Shown here: positions 1-9,274 of the stretch, piece after piece
Layout of the letters: every line of letters starts with the position of its first letter
Numbering within the stretch: position 1 is the stretch's first letter
Source of the DNA: Daucus carota subsp. sativus
Lineage: Eukaryota; Streptophyta; Magnoliopsida; Apiales; Apiaceae
DNA length: 64,000 bases
Assembly: GCF_001625215.2 (NCBI RefSeq)
Contig: NC_030383.2
Location: forward strand, 8,134,779 to 8,198,778
Direction of reading: 5' to 3'
The notes under the pieces: generated by a model
What the model was told of the DNA's origin: nothing
The model's database searches: none
What the model saw: only the letters and a program-made list of their open reading frames with translations
Translations under genes and position numbers: made by a program

Positions 1-1
1 A

Positions 2-1675
2 AAGGAAGAGGTGAAGGGCAAGGGGAAGGGGAAGGAAGAGGGGAAGGGGAAGGGGAAGAGGGGTAAGGGGAAGGGGAAGGGGAAGGAGCCTGATATTCCC
101 GAGGAGATTGAGGAGGAGGAGGAGATTGAGGAGCAGGGCTGGATTGTGGGTGGGAAGAGGAAACGGGTTAGGCGTGACAGTAGAGCGGCGCCTCATCATA
201 GCTTGCCACATTACAGGGGTGAGTTTGATGGGGTAGCTTCAGACGTACTGAGTTGGACACCCTATTCCGAATTTCATGAGATGGAAGGGGATTCGGATGG
301 GGATCATGACATATCTGCAGAGGATTGGGAGGCTCGTTATGCTGGCCTTGCTCGGGTCCCATTACTTCATTATGACATAGTGGAGTATCAGCATTCAGAT
401 AGGGTGTTGAGACAGTTTGGTTTGAGGCAGCCTATTCCCCCCTCTCCGGTATCCATGACTCGGTACAGGCAGGAGAAAGAAGTGTTTCTGATACGTGATT
501 GGCGTGCTGTATGGTTTGCTGAGATTGGAGAGTGGGAGCGTTTTGTGGATCACCCCGAGGTTGTGGTGGCTCAGCATTCACTGGACGCCGATGACACAGG
601 TTACTTGGAGTGGTACGAGCACATTTCCAGGCGCCGCGTTGGGAAGCCACAGCCTGTGCCACAGCCGCAGTATTCCACCAGGGAGTTGTTTGACAACCTT
701 CAGGCATTTCAACTTGTAAGTTTGTTTACCCTTTGATAGTACTAAAGTTAAGCTTCCTTTATTCGTACTTTGTATGTATCTAATTTCATGACATCAAACT
801 ATCTGCAGATTCAGAAGGGTTTGGAATGCCTGAAGAAGATTGATTCAACCATCCCTGAAGGCTATCGCGAGGAATTTAGAGAGATTGCCCCGATATTTCT
901 CGAGCCGTACTGCCGTTTCATGCAACAGGTAAAGGGCCAAGCATACACCCCTCCTGTTTTCGACCATGTCCATCTATCGGCTGTGGCAAAGAGGCCAACT
1001 GTTGCAGACGTCTCCCCCCATGATATCATTGATATGACACAGCCGTCTCAGCAGACTACACAGGTCCCTACTCAGCCTACTGTTCCCGCATCACAGGCCA
1101 CTGCCTCGAGGCCCGAGAAGATGGATGTCCGTAGGCCTGTTGAACAGAAGTGGCTGATAAGTAAGAAGCTTTCAGAGGAGAAGATGGCCACCATTAGGAG
1201 AGACTGGGGATGGGTACGAGGTCAGCCTGTGGGGCTTCGGGGTGGAATTAAACATGATCTCATGTTCAATTTGGCGGAGAATTCAATGCAGAGCTTGGCT
1301 CGAGAAGTTTCTTCTTTTTTCTTATATCAATTTGAAGTCTCATTCGTTTGACCTATATTTTGTTGATTGTGTTTTTAGGTTGGACTGTTGGCGAGGATGC
1401 TTCGTTATCTTGGCCCCTGACTGACTGTGCCGGAGGAGGACCCTCTAGTCCAGGTCTGGGATGCAATGCCGAAGCAGAATAACTACACTGATTGCGGGGT
1501 TTATATTTGCAAGTATATGGATTATCTCTTGCAAGGATATGACCTCTCTACCTTGGTGTGGGACGCTTCAGACCTCGAGGTCTTCCGTTACAGGATTGCC
1601 AAGGAGCTTCAGAAGGGGAAAGCAAGATCCATCCCAAACCACCGGATGAGCCAGAGGGTCGCGCAGCAAGCTTAG
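2..1675 (+). pseudogene. Broken plant-mobile-domain / Ulp1 protease gene (5' end outside window)
   Basis: The reading frame is open from the window edge, so the gene starts upstream. Exon 2-715 joins 809 in frame through a GTAAGT...CTGCAG intron. The first exon codes for a low-complexity Lys/Gly and Glu tract made of GGGGAA-type repeats, then a plant mobile domain tail with its hallmark DRVLRQFGLRQPIP and a WYEH segment. The 809-1351 exon ends in unrecognised sequence; a possible intron about 1308-1378 leads to a last exon from 1379. That exon has an in-frame TGA at 1418, then PKQNNYTDCGVYICKYMD, the Gln and nucleophile Cys end of a Ulp1/C48 cysteine protease. The His and Asp part of the protease that should precede it is not visible. 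Plant mobile domain plus C48 is a known transposon-associated pairing. I infer a decayed, inactive transposon gene. Confidence 0.7.
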
Positions 1676-2070
1676 GACTTTTATTTATTTCCTTATTCTA
1701 CGAGGATTTGTAGGGAATTATTTGAACAATGATATCATGTAGTTAAGATTGGTTTAATATTTATGAATGAAACATTTGTTTGCGTTTATATCGGTCGTTC
1801 ATCGACCGTGTCACTTCCCCGATTCCCTTTTATTTATTTTAGAATTTGTGGTTGTTATGTGCTTTTCCCCATCCCTTTTACTGTGTTGCCTTTGGAATTT
1901 CATTATATATGTTGTCATTTAATTTGGTATTTTTTGGAGATACTTCATTTTTTGGAGTTTTGAAAATTTTGGCGATTTGGGTCACATATTTGCCCTTTTT
2001 GAAATTTTGTGAAATTTTTATTTTGGATTTTTTACACTGCAATGTTGTTGAAAGTGTTGGGATTGTTATA
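1676..2070. other. AT-rich 3' flank of the broken gene
   Basis: T-rich sequence between the Ulp1 fragment and the proposed left end of the Mutator-like element. I see no coding potential beyond short chance frames and no clear transposon end. Confidence 0.5.
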
Positions 2071-2089
2071 CAGGGGTTCAAAACAGGTG

Positions 2090-2118
2090 GGAATGTGCAG
2101 AAACAGACTGCACATTCC
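2090..2118. repeat. Perfect 11-bp palindrome near the left end of the MULE
   Basis: GGAATGTGCAG at 2090-2100 is followed after 7 bases by its exact reverse complement at 2108-2118. It sits just outside the larger CCGCGG hairpin, 19 bases from the proposed left end of the element. Confidence 0.85.
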
Positions 2119-2220
2119 AAAAAATCTTTCTGATGGTTCCGCGGAAAATAACCGCGGAACGTGTGTTTTCTTCTGGACGTTCCGCGGTTATTTTCCGCGG
2201 AACTATCAGAAAGATTTTTT
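2119..2220. repeat. 44-bp near-perfect hairpin carrying two CCGCGG palindromes
   Basis: Arms 2119-2162 and 2177-2220 are reverse complements with one mismatch, around a 14-base loop. Each arm is itself palindromic: GTTCCGCGG-N7-CCGCGGAAC at 2136-2160 and 2179-2203. The same unit recurs at the other end of the element (6106-6214). Possible roles are transposase binding, cruciform formation or a source of small RNA; none is shown by the sequence. Confidence 0.85.
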
Positions 2221-2625
2221 TTTTTTTTTTACATCCTTTTAACTGGCAAGACTGTTTTAACAGAGCATACGGGGTCCTGAACTGTGTTATGACTTATAAA
2301 CTATGATACAACTTTATTCTAATACTCGAAACCATTCTATTTGAAAATGACCATTACCGCCATTTTTCCGAACTTTGCATTCAAGTTGCCGCTACTAGGC
2401 ACATTCAACTATTTTAAAAAAATTAGAGTAGACTAGAATCATCATAATTGAGGTAGTCCGAAGACCCACTGTAAGTTTAACATAACTACCAATGAGAAAA
2501 TAATTAGTGCATAATATTGTCATTTTAATGTCAATAATACATCGAATGGTGTGTAGTAAAGTACGTTTACACCAAAATACATATAAAACCTAAATTCAAC
2601 ACGATTCAGGTACGTCGGAAGCTAA

Positions 2626-3354
2626 CTAACTAAAAATCGCTAAAATGTTGGAGAAGCCACCCGATAATCGGTGCGTGGAAGTTCCGGGCGGTGCATCAGC
2701 TCTAACGAAGCATGCCACCCAATACAGCACGACAACACAACCTTCACGGAGCACACCATCAGTCACATTGGCATGAGTATTGTGGTCATTCCATATTGTG
2801 ACACGAATGCTACTAGACCCATCATAGAGACGAAATGTTGCAAATGGTGCTTTGCCGGTAATCCATTTCCCCGTATCATCACCATCTAGATGGGACACCC
2901 AACCCTTCACATATTCAATACGCATTTGGTCACGCATGCAACCCGCGCGAGGCCTCAATTTGTGAATGTCGGCTATCCTATCACACTCAACAATCCAACC
3001 ACCATCCCACGGGGAGACTTTGTTTGGGCCACCGGGGTACTCCTGACCTAAGTTCAAAATTGGGAGAAAATATGGGGTCAAGTTGTACGCCACCCTTTCG
3101 AACATGTTATCGCTTGCACACCACTGACATGCTTCAGTCCAACATCTTGACCGGTAGGCCTCTTCGTCAGCTGGGTACAACGCATTGTCTTCTTCTTCCA
3201 CTAGGGGAGGTGGTTCGTACATTTCTGCTAATTCGTCAAGATGACGCCATGCTTCCTCCAACTCACTAAAGGTAGGTGAATCTACCATTTCATCCGAGTC
3301 CGAGAATGAATTGCTTACGTGTGACACTGAGTCATTATCCGAAGCGTCGGTCAT
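2626..3354 (-). CDS. Second MULE gene, possible OB-fold protein, 242 aa
   Basis: This single-exon gene lies on the same strand as the transposase, 81 bases beyond its stop. I chose the ATG at 3354; an in-frame ATG at 3402 would add a hydrophobic stretch, and the intervening DNA ends in TTTGTAG like an intron acceptor. The first 60 or so residues are acidic (Asp, Glu, Ser). A middle region has WTEACQWC and other aromatic residues. The C-terminal third has alternating hydrophobic strands, FRLYDGSSSIRVTIWNDHN then GVLREGCVVVLYWV, which resembles the strand pattern of RPA-like OB folds that bind single-stranded nucleic acid. I do not recognise the family by name; the OB-fold idea is inference. 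The frame is intact, which argues for recent selection or recent transposition. Confidence 0.6.
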   Translation of the reverse strand: MTDASDNDSVSHVSNSFSDSDEMVDSPTFSELEEAWRHLDELAEMYEPPPLVEEEDNALYPADEEAYRSRCWTEACQWCASDNMFERVAYNLTPYFLPILNLGQEYPGGPNKVSPWDGGWIVECDRIADIHKLRPRAGCMRDQMRIEYVKGWVSHLDGDDTGKWITGKAPFATFRLYDGSSSIRVTIWNDHNTHANVTDGVLREGCVVVLYWVACFVRADAPPGTSTHRLSGGFSNILAIFS

Positions 3355-3435
3355 TTTACCTACAAATTCAACAATGAACAAGTTAGTTACTACGAAGAAC
3401 ATATAATGCACAAATAAAACATAAGGGATTTGTAA

Positions 3436-5907
3436 TTACAATTGGGCAGTTGAAGCTTTTGTTAAAGTATCTTGTTTTTTTTTCGGACACGTTCTAACAT
3501 CATGTCCTAACATAGTGCAATAGCGGCATTTTCTTTTTGCTTTTGTAAGTTCCTCAAGTGGACTTTTATGACGGTGCTCTTTTTTCCGCCCCTTCGTTTT
3601 CGACACCAAGGGGTCAAGGATATTCTCATGCAACTTTTCACCGCTTCCTTGTGTTGTTTGTGTATTGAATTCACCTCCTTCACGTTCTACCCCGTCAACG
3701 GGCATTTTCTCAATAATCTCCGTTTCTCGATTAATAACCCCAACGGCATATTCATACCGCTCTTTCGACGCGGAGCAACTATGACTAAAAGCCATGGTAA
3801 GTAAGGTCATGTGGTTAAATCTTTCCGTGGGAGTCAACTCATGAGATGGTGATTCAACTTCGGATGTTTGATATGGCAACACGCCATCAACTCTATTGGC
3901 ATCCTTTGTCCAACGCCGTTTCACAAAATGTTCCGGTAGTTCCGCCACACACCTCTTCGTCAACACGGCAATAATGTGACGGCATGGCATGCCAACATGG
4001 TCATACATTCTACAAATGCATGAACCCCGTAATGACGCCTTGTTGAATGATACAAGATACATGGTTCTCTGAGATGCACCCGTCAACGGTCTATAACATT
4101 TGTAGAATGTGTCTTCAACATCTTCCAAAGACCGATCTCTATCTTTCTCCACGAAGTACTTATTTGCTTCAACCAATTGTTCTTGAAATCTTCGAAACAT
4201 TTTTTTGGTATAAATGGAAGCCGCGTGGTGCTCCAAGGCGGTTTTCATTTGCATGCAACGACTTCTATGATACGTATTGTAATCCTCATCTTTCTCACGC
4301 ATAAATTGCCTCTCCAAAGCTTTTTGTGCACCCTCAACAAAATCCTTCAAACCGGTGCAAGAACCAACATAGGCATCAAAATAGGCATTCATTCCTTCAC
4401 TTCTTGATGTGGTTTTCTGACCCGCAGAAAAAGTGTTTCTTGTGTAAGCCTCCACCCACTTATGCTTCAAAGCATATAACCCTTGAAGCCATGTATTGCC
4501 TTCCAAATTGTATTTCAAAATCAAAGCCTTCCACCGATCCTCAAACACAACTTCAGTCAAAGAGTGATAGATGCAATTGTTGAAATCAAATTTAAACCCT
4601 TCCTTTGAGTAATATGTTGCAAGTTTCTCGGGGAATTTGTTGCTAATGTGCCATGAGCATAACAAATGTGAGGTATTCGGTAGTTGTGATTCAATAGCCG
4701 CGGCCATGGCTTGATCTTGATCGGTTATGATAGCTAGGGGTTCTTTGCCTTCGATCGCCTCTAGCCAAGTACTCAAAACCCACTCAAAAGTTGTCTTCAA
4801 TTCATCCCGCACGAGTGCAAAACCAAAAACTATTGATTGATAATGATGGTTGACTCCGGTGAAAGGCACAAACGGCATAGCATATCTAGTAGTTCGATAT
4901 GTTGTGTCAAACGCAACCACATCACCAAAATTTCGATAGGCCATCATAGAGCGGGGATCGACCCATACAAGACACTTCAATCTTTGTTCGTCATCAAGGA
5001 GAGTCTTGATAAAAAACTTACCGCCACTCTCTTCTTTCAAACGATACAACAAATCCAAACCGGCTTGAGCATCGTTTACTCCCATGTTGTCCTTTCTAAA
5101 ATCGCGCGCGACATTTCTTAAATGTTGGCTATTAAAACCTACTTGTTCCGCTCCCCCGTGCATTTGACCAAAAATATTCATTTGTTGTCTTGGTGGGACA
5201 CCCGAAGCATGTAAGGTCTTGATTAAATTTCTTTGAGCCGCGGTCACATGTCTCTCCCGTCTTATCAAACTCATCTTCGAAGGAGTAACGACTTCGTGAT
5301 TGTGTTCTAATTCCAAAGAGGTTATCTCCCAATGAGTTGATTTTTTCTTATTAACCACGTACATTCTAACTTTGCAACCACTTCTAGGCAGCACATCTCT
5401 ACGCCGTTTGCCCTTAACACTCCCAACACTACCAATCAATATTTCTTCTTCCTCAACGGGGTTTTTCCCGCGATTTTCCCCCGCTAAATTACAGACGTAC
5501 ATTCGACCATATATGGATTTATCATTGACTCGCCTCTGCGTGTTTTGTATCTTAATTGCAAAACCATGGTTTAAAGCATACGCCCTAAATAAATTTTCCG
5601 CCCTTTGTAAATTAGCAAATTTTTGATTCAAGCAAGGGATACTAATAGGCTCATCTTCGTCCACAATATTATCACTACTATCATGCAAATTATCACTACT
5701 TTCATGCATACTACCTCTATTCTCATGCAAAATTTCTTCTTCATCTAATTGCTCACTACAAAAAAACTCCTCACCATCACTATCAACATTAACATAATCA
5801 ATATTACCTCTATCATTACCACATTTACCATCATCATCATGTACATCAACATAATCATTTTTTTTTAAACTTTTTCTACCTTCAAATCTTGCAAACATCT
5901 TATCCAT
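3436..5907 (-). CDS. FAR1/FHY3-type MULE transposase, 823 aa, intact
   Basis: A single uninterrupted exon. The start is the ATG at 5907 (MDKMFARFEG); the frame is open further upstream but only with a GTG. In order: an acidic N-terminus; a FAR1 zinc-binding domain around residues 95-205 (Cys139, Cys178, His202 and His204); a MULE transposase core around 330-510 with Asp334 in FDTTYRT, Asp396 in ITDQDQ, and Glu504 in SEGMN as the likely third acidic residue; a SWIM zinc finger Cys630-x-Cys632 ... Cys642-x-His644; and a C-terminal CX2CX4HX4C zinc knuckle (Cys794 to Cys807). All key residues are present, so the protein could be catalytically active. Domesticated FAR1/FHY3 transcription factors share these domains, but the flanking palindromes and the linked second gene favour a transposon gene. 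Confidence 0.88.
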   Translation of the reverse strand: MDKMFARFEGRKSLKKNDYVDVHDDDGKCGNDRGNIDYVNVDSDGEEFFCSEQLDEEEILHENRGSMHESSDNLHDSSDNIVDEDEPISIPCLNQKFANLQRAENLFRAYALNHGFAIKIQNTQRRVNDKSIYGRMYVCNLAGENRGKNPVEEEEILIGSVGSVKGKRRRDVLPRSGCKVRMYVVNKKKSTHWEITSLELEHNHEVVTPSKMSLIRRERHVTAAQRNLIKTLHASGVPPRQQMNIFGQMHGGAEQVGFNSQHLRNVARDFRKDNMGVNDAQAGLDLLYRLKEESGGKFFIKTLLDDEQRLKCLVWVDPRSMMAYRNFGDVVAFDTTYRTTRYAMPFVPFTGVNHHYQSIVFGFALVRDELKTTFEWVLSTWLEAIEGKEPLAIITDQDQAMAAAIESQLPNTSHLLCSWHISNKFPEKLATYYSKEGFKFDFNNCIYHSLTEVVFEDRWKALILKYNLEGNTWLQGLYALKHKWVEAYTRNTFSAGQKTTSRSEGMNAYFDAYVGSCTGLKDFVEGAQKALERQFMREKDEDYNTYHRSRCMQMKTALEHHAASIYTKKMFRRFQEQLVEANKYFVEKDRDRSLEDVEDTFYKCYRPLTGASQRTMYLVSFNKASLRGSCICRMYDHVGMPCRHIIAVLTKRCVAELPEHFVKRRWTKDANRVDGVLPYQTSEVESPSHELTPTERFNHMTLLTMAFSHSCSASKERYEYAVGVINRETEIIEKMPVDGVEREGGEFNTQTTQGSGEKLHENILDPLVSKTKGRKKEHRHKSPLEELTKAKRKCRYCTMLGHDVRTCPKKKQDTLTKASTAQL

Positions 5908-6105
5908 TACAACACAACAAAATAACAACAACACACCACTACAACACACCACTACAAATGGAGCTTACCCAAGGGAAGGATGGGTCTTGGAAGAGAGAAA
6001 TGAAGAAATTCTGCTGCTCAAAATGCTGAAATGAAGATTTTTTTGGAATTGAAGTGTTGAATGATCACATCTAGGTTATAAATCATCAACTGCACCCGTC
6101 TGATA

Positions 6106-6214
6106 GTTCCGCGGATATTAACCGCGGAACGCTTAAAAAACTCCCGCTGATCCGCGGAAAAAATACGCGGAACGTCTATTGAAAACAGCCCTTCCGCGGA
6201 AAAAAACCGCGGAA
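6106..6214. repeat. Three CCGCGG palindromes at the right end of the MULE
   Basis: Units at 6106-6130 (perfect GTTCCGCGG-N7-CCGCGGAAC), 6151-6172 (degenerate, second half ACGCGGAA) and 6192-6214 (TTCCGCGG-N7-CCGCGGAA). They match the two units in the left-end hairpin. They lie about 200 bases upstream of the transposase start, so they could serve as subterminal binding sites, as promoter elements, or both. Confidence 0.8.
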
Positions 6215-6238
6215 CGCTAAAAACTTTTTCTTTTACCC

Positions 6239-6319
6239 CAGCCGTTGGATCAACGATCCAACGGCTGTGGAGTGATGTGTTGGATAACTGTTCCCTGACA
6301 CACAGTTGTCAGGGAACAG
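6239..6319. repeat. Two further perfect 13-bp palindromes at the right end
   Basis: CAGCCGTTGGATC at 6239-6251 pairs exactly with 6255-6267 across 3 bases. CTGTTCCCTGACA at 6288-6300 pairs exactly with 6307-6319 across 6 bases. Together with the left end this gives stacked hairpins at both ends of the element, differing in sequence apart from the CCGCGG units. Confidence 0.85.
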
Positions 6320-6842
6320 GACCCTATTGTTTTATAGTTATTTTTGTACGGAAGTTGACTAAAATTTGAGTTTGCATTGCTACAAGATCATATTTTATCA
6401 AATTTAGTGAAGCAAAAAAAATTAGATCCCATTTTCTTCTTTCGTCCCAAGGCCCTCAAAAGGTATGGAACGACACTGCTGAGGCTGATTAATATCATGA
6501 CTTAAACTGTATAGGCCACACACCATTTAAATAAAGTGGCTGCCCATTCATTCAACTATCGAGAAAGCCCAAGATCCATAATATTCTTCTCACCGGTAAC
6601 ATATGTTTCTTCACTTCACCATTTACCAGAGAATTAAGTAATGATATATCTAGACCAAAAAAATAGAAACAGAATATCCACAATGGATAACTCAAAAAAA
6701 ATCTTAGGAAGCAACCTTGTCCGAAGAACATGAGCCACACATGAATGACCAAAGGTGTGGATATAATCACAAGAAACCACAAGATTTTCATTCCTTCTCA
6801 TCATCATCTTCTTCTTCTTCCATTCCTCATCTCCTTGCCACC

Positions 6843-7742
6843 ATGGCTACTTTCACAACTTTCCTATCCAAACCTCCCACAAATATTTCATACTCCACCC
6901 CACAAATCACCCCTCTCCAATTCCACCACACCCTCAATCTATCCATCTTCACAAAACCTAAACACCATCCTCTTACAAAGACACAAAAACCACCACTCTT
7001 TGTCACAAACGCCGTCGTATCACCCAAAGAAAAAGACGTGTCAAACACGGACGAGAGAGTGAAGCAAGTACACAGCATCGATGAGTTCGATGAAGCGCTC
7101 CGATCAGCGAAAGACAAGCTAGTTGTAGTTGAGTACGCAGCTAGCACGAGCCAGCAGAGCCGCAAGATCTACCCTTTCATGGTTGACCTAAGCAGGACAT
7201 GCAACGACGTGGAGTTTCTACTCGTCATGGGAGACGAAAACGAGAAAACCAAGGCGCTTTGCGAGAGAGAAAAGATCGAGAAAGTTCCACACTTCAGTTT
7301 TTACAAAAGTATGGAGATTATTCACGAAGAGGAAGGGATTGGCCCGGATGTGCTGGAGGGGGACGTGTTATACTACGGCGATAGCCACTCTGCTGTGGTG
7401 CAGCTTCACTCGAGAGATGACGTGGAGAAGCTGATTGAAGATCATAAGGTTGATCATCAGCTGATTGTTCTTGACGTGGGGCTCAAGCATTGCGGACCGT
7501 GTGTTAAGGTCTATCCGACGGTGTTGAAGCTGTCGAGGCAGATGGATGGGATGGTTGTGTTTGCGAGGATGAATGGAGATGAGAATGACAGTTGCATGCA
7601 GTTTTTGAAGGACATGAATGTGATTGAGGTGCCTACGTTTTTGTTTATTAGAGATGGTGATATTAAGGGGAGATATGTTGGTTCGGGTAAGGGTGAGCTT
7701 ATTGGAGAGATTCTTAGATACCAAGGCGTTCGCGTCACTTAG
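6843..7742 (+). CDS. CDSP32: CDSP32, chloroplastic thioredoxin-like drought-stress protein, 299 aa
   Basis: Intronless gene starting at ATG 6843 in an excellent context (GCCACCATGG); upstream frame has no ATG of its own. Residues 1 to about 58 are a Ser/Thr/Pro-rich, acid-poor stretch typical of a chloroplast transit peptide. Two thioredoxin folds follow. The first (about 75-175) has no CxxC; its site reads ASTSQQSRK. The second (about 185-295) has the redox centre HCGPC at Cys217/Cys220 and the cis-proline VPTF at Pro264. This arrangement and length match CDSP32, a stromal thioredoxin-like protein that supplies electrons to 2-Cys peroxiredoxin and is induced by drought and oxidative stress. 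It is next to the MULE by position only. A pyrimidine-rich leader (TCATCATCTTCTTC type) precedes the start. Confidence 0.93.
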   Translation: MATFTTFLSKPPTNISYSTPQITPLQFHHTLNLSIFTKPKHHPLTKTQKPPLFVTNAVVSPKEKDVSNTDERVKQVHSIDEFDEALRSAKDKLVVVEYAASTSQQSRKIYPFMVDLSRTCNDVEFLLVMGDENEKTKALCEREKIEKVPHFSFYKSMEIIHEEEGIGPDVLEGDVLYYGDSHSAVVQLHSRDDVEKLIEDHKVDHQLIVLDVGLKHCGPCVKVYPTVLKLSRQMDGMVVFARMNGDENDSCMQFLKDMNVIEVPTFLFIRDGDIKGRYVGSGKGELIGEILRYQGVRVT

Positions 7743-8274
7743 ATGAGATTCATCAGCCATTGTTTGATGATTGTAGCAGCATTGTACTGAAAGTGTAGAA
7801 CCCTTTGTTTGATACTTGAATTAAGAAAATGAATGTACTTTGTAATTGGGGTTTGAAATACTTATATTGCAGTGATATGATGCGGAGAAATTTGTAGCAT
7901 TTCTCCATGTTATTATTGGGAAATTTGTTGCATTCACTGAATTGCATTATAACACATATGGTTGCATATGGAAATTACATATGGTGAGTTTTTGAACGAC
8001 TATACATGAATTAGGCCCCTGATGATCCCATCCTCTCTAGTTTCAAGAAAGCTTCTCTTCAAAATAGATGCATACTAGTTTGGATCTCAGCAATGCCGAA
8101 AACACAACACAACGTTCGTCACTTGGAATGAGAATCTCAATTTCTAACTACCCCTTTTAATTTCATATAACTCCCCTTCTCAATTAACCCCATTCTCGTA
8201 CACTTCATTCCCATTTCTGATCCATGTTCCCATGAGTAATCCAAACGCACCTTATGTTTATGCATTGGACTTAG
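7743..8274. other. 3' flank of CDSP32, no gene seen
   Basis: Contains the CDSP32 3' untranslated region (AT-rich, AATTAAGAAAATGAATG near 7820-7836 as a weak polyadenylation region), then unremarkable intergenic DNA. Confidence 0.5.
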
Positions 8275-8905
8275 TAGGGGTGTACACGGGTTGACGAAAC
8301 CGACCAACCCGATCCAAACCGATCATATTTTGGCCGATCCAATCTGAAAACTATTAACCCGATTAGTAATTGGATTGAAATAGTATTAACCCGATTTAAT
8401 TGGGTTGGACACGGGTTTCAGGTTTTATAAACCGATTCAACCCAACCCGATTGAAAAGTACGGGAACATATTAAATTTATCCATCTCATCGCATATTAGC
8501 CTAGTCCAATTAATTTTATTGTATTTGTCTGCCCTAAATTCAATATATTAATTTTTGTTTACTATTTAAATATATATGAGAATAAATTTATAAATAAGAA
8601 TATGAGATTAAATTCATGAATATATTTGTTCATTATTTGTTACTATTTATTTTTTTTTAACTGAATTCAATTTTATGCCTTTGACAAGATTGTTAAAGTA
8701 ATTTTTAGTGTGAAAAATTGGTTGTTGAAGAGCTATTCGACACCAGCGATTATAACCAAACCAATCCAAACCGATCCAAACCGAAGTCCTACAAATTGGT
8801 TTGGGTTACGAATTTATACGGTTCGGGTTGGGTTGAAATTTTGAAAACCCGATCTAATTGGTTTGGGTCAATAAATTCTGTTAACCCGCCCAACCCGAAC
8901 CGTGT
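8275..8905. mobile_element. Non-autonomous hAT-like element, about 630 bp
   Basis: Starts TAGGGGTGTACACGGG and is filled with CCAACCCGA/TCGGGTTGG motifs in both orientations near each end. The right end reads AACCGTGT and lacks the expected ACACCCCTA. Flanks GGACTTAG (8267-8274) and AGACTTAG (8906-8913) match at 7 of 8 bases, fitting an hAT 8-bp target duplication. No coding capacity; a 91-codon frame inside it is chance. Confidence 0.65.
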
Positions 8906-9073
8906 AGACTTAGCATTTCTCAAACACTCAATTTGCAAATTACACTGTAAATTTAAGTCGGCTGGTTTCTGTGATTGTACCTCTGCTGAATAATTAGATG
9001 GGTCGTAGTCCTATTCGTTTGCACTGATAACTTCTTTTTATGGCTACTTCCTTCAAGTTCTGAAATAATAAAG

Positions 9074-9265
9074 CAGTTTTTCTATGGTGTGCCCATGGGC
9101 ACACATTAATCACCAAAATTTATGAATTTGGATGGTTTCTATTGACTTAGCTTCTTTAATAATGGTGGACCCCCCTGCAGTTGCAACAACCACACCAATC
9201 AAAACTCTCCAATTTTATAAATGTTAGTGCTTAGCATGTGCCATGGGCACACACTAGCCAAACCC
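9074..9265. mobile_element. 192-bp Mutator-type foldback MITE, copy 1
   Basis: Nearly all of the element is inverted repeat. The left arm contains TGTGCCCATGGGCACACA; the right arm contains CATGTGCCATGGGCACACAC. A perfect 9-bp direct repeat ATAATAAAG flanks it (9065-9073 and 9266-9274). A second copy of identical length lies at 28202-28393. Confidence 0.85.
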
Positions 9266-9274
9266 ATAATAAAG

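Larger units (their letters stand above)
2071..6325 (-). mobile_element. Autonomous-looking Mutator-like element (FAR1 type) with two genes
   Basis: The element contains an intact FAR1/MULE transposase and a second same-strand gene, flanked on both sides by dense palindromes. The proposed ends are supported by a near-perfect 9-bp target duplication, ATTGTTATA at 2062-2070 and ATTGTTTTA at 6326-6334 (one mismatch). The terminal similarity is short (AGGGGTTC inside the left end, AGGGTCCTG read inward from the right end). Copies of GTTCCGCGG-N7-CCGCGGAAC lie near both ends (2136-2203 and 6106-6214). Nine-base duplications are typical of Mutator. The exact ends are inferred; the gene content is seen directly. 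Confidence 0.55.

Noticed and set aside
3355..3438. A fusion of the transposase and the second gene by splicing
   Set aside because: A possible GTAATT...TTTGTAG intron exists, but joining it recreates TAA immediately (CAA TTG TAA), so the two proteins stay separate.
2272..6324. GGGTCCTG at 2272-2279 facing CAGGACCC at 6317-6324 as the MULE ends
   Set aside because: The bases outside do not form a 9-bp duplication on the left, and this choice would leave the left palindromes outside the element. The ends at 2071 and 6325 fit better.
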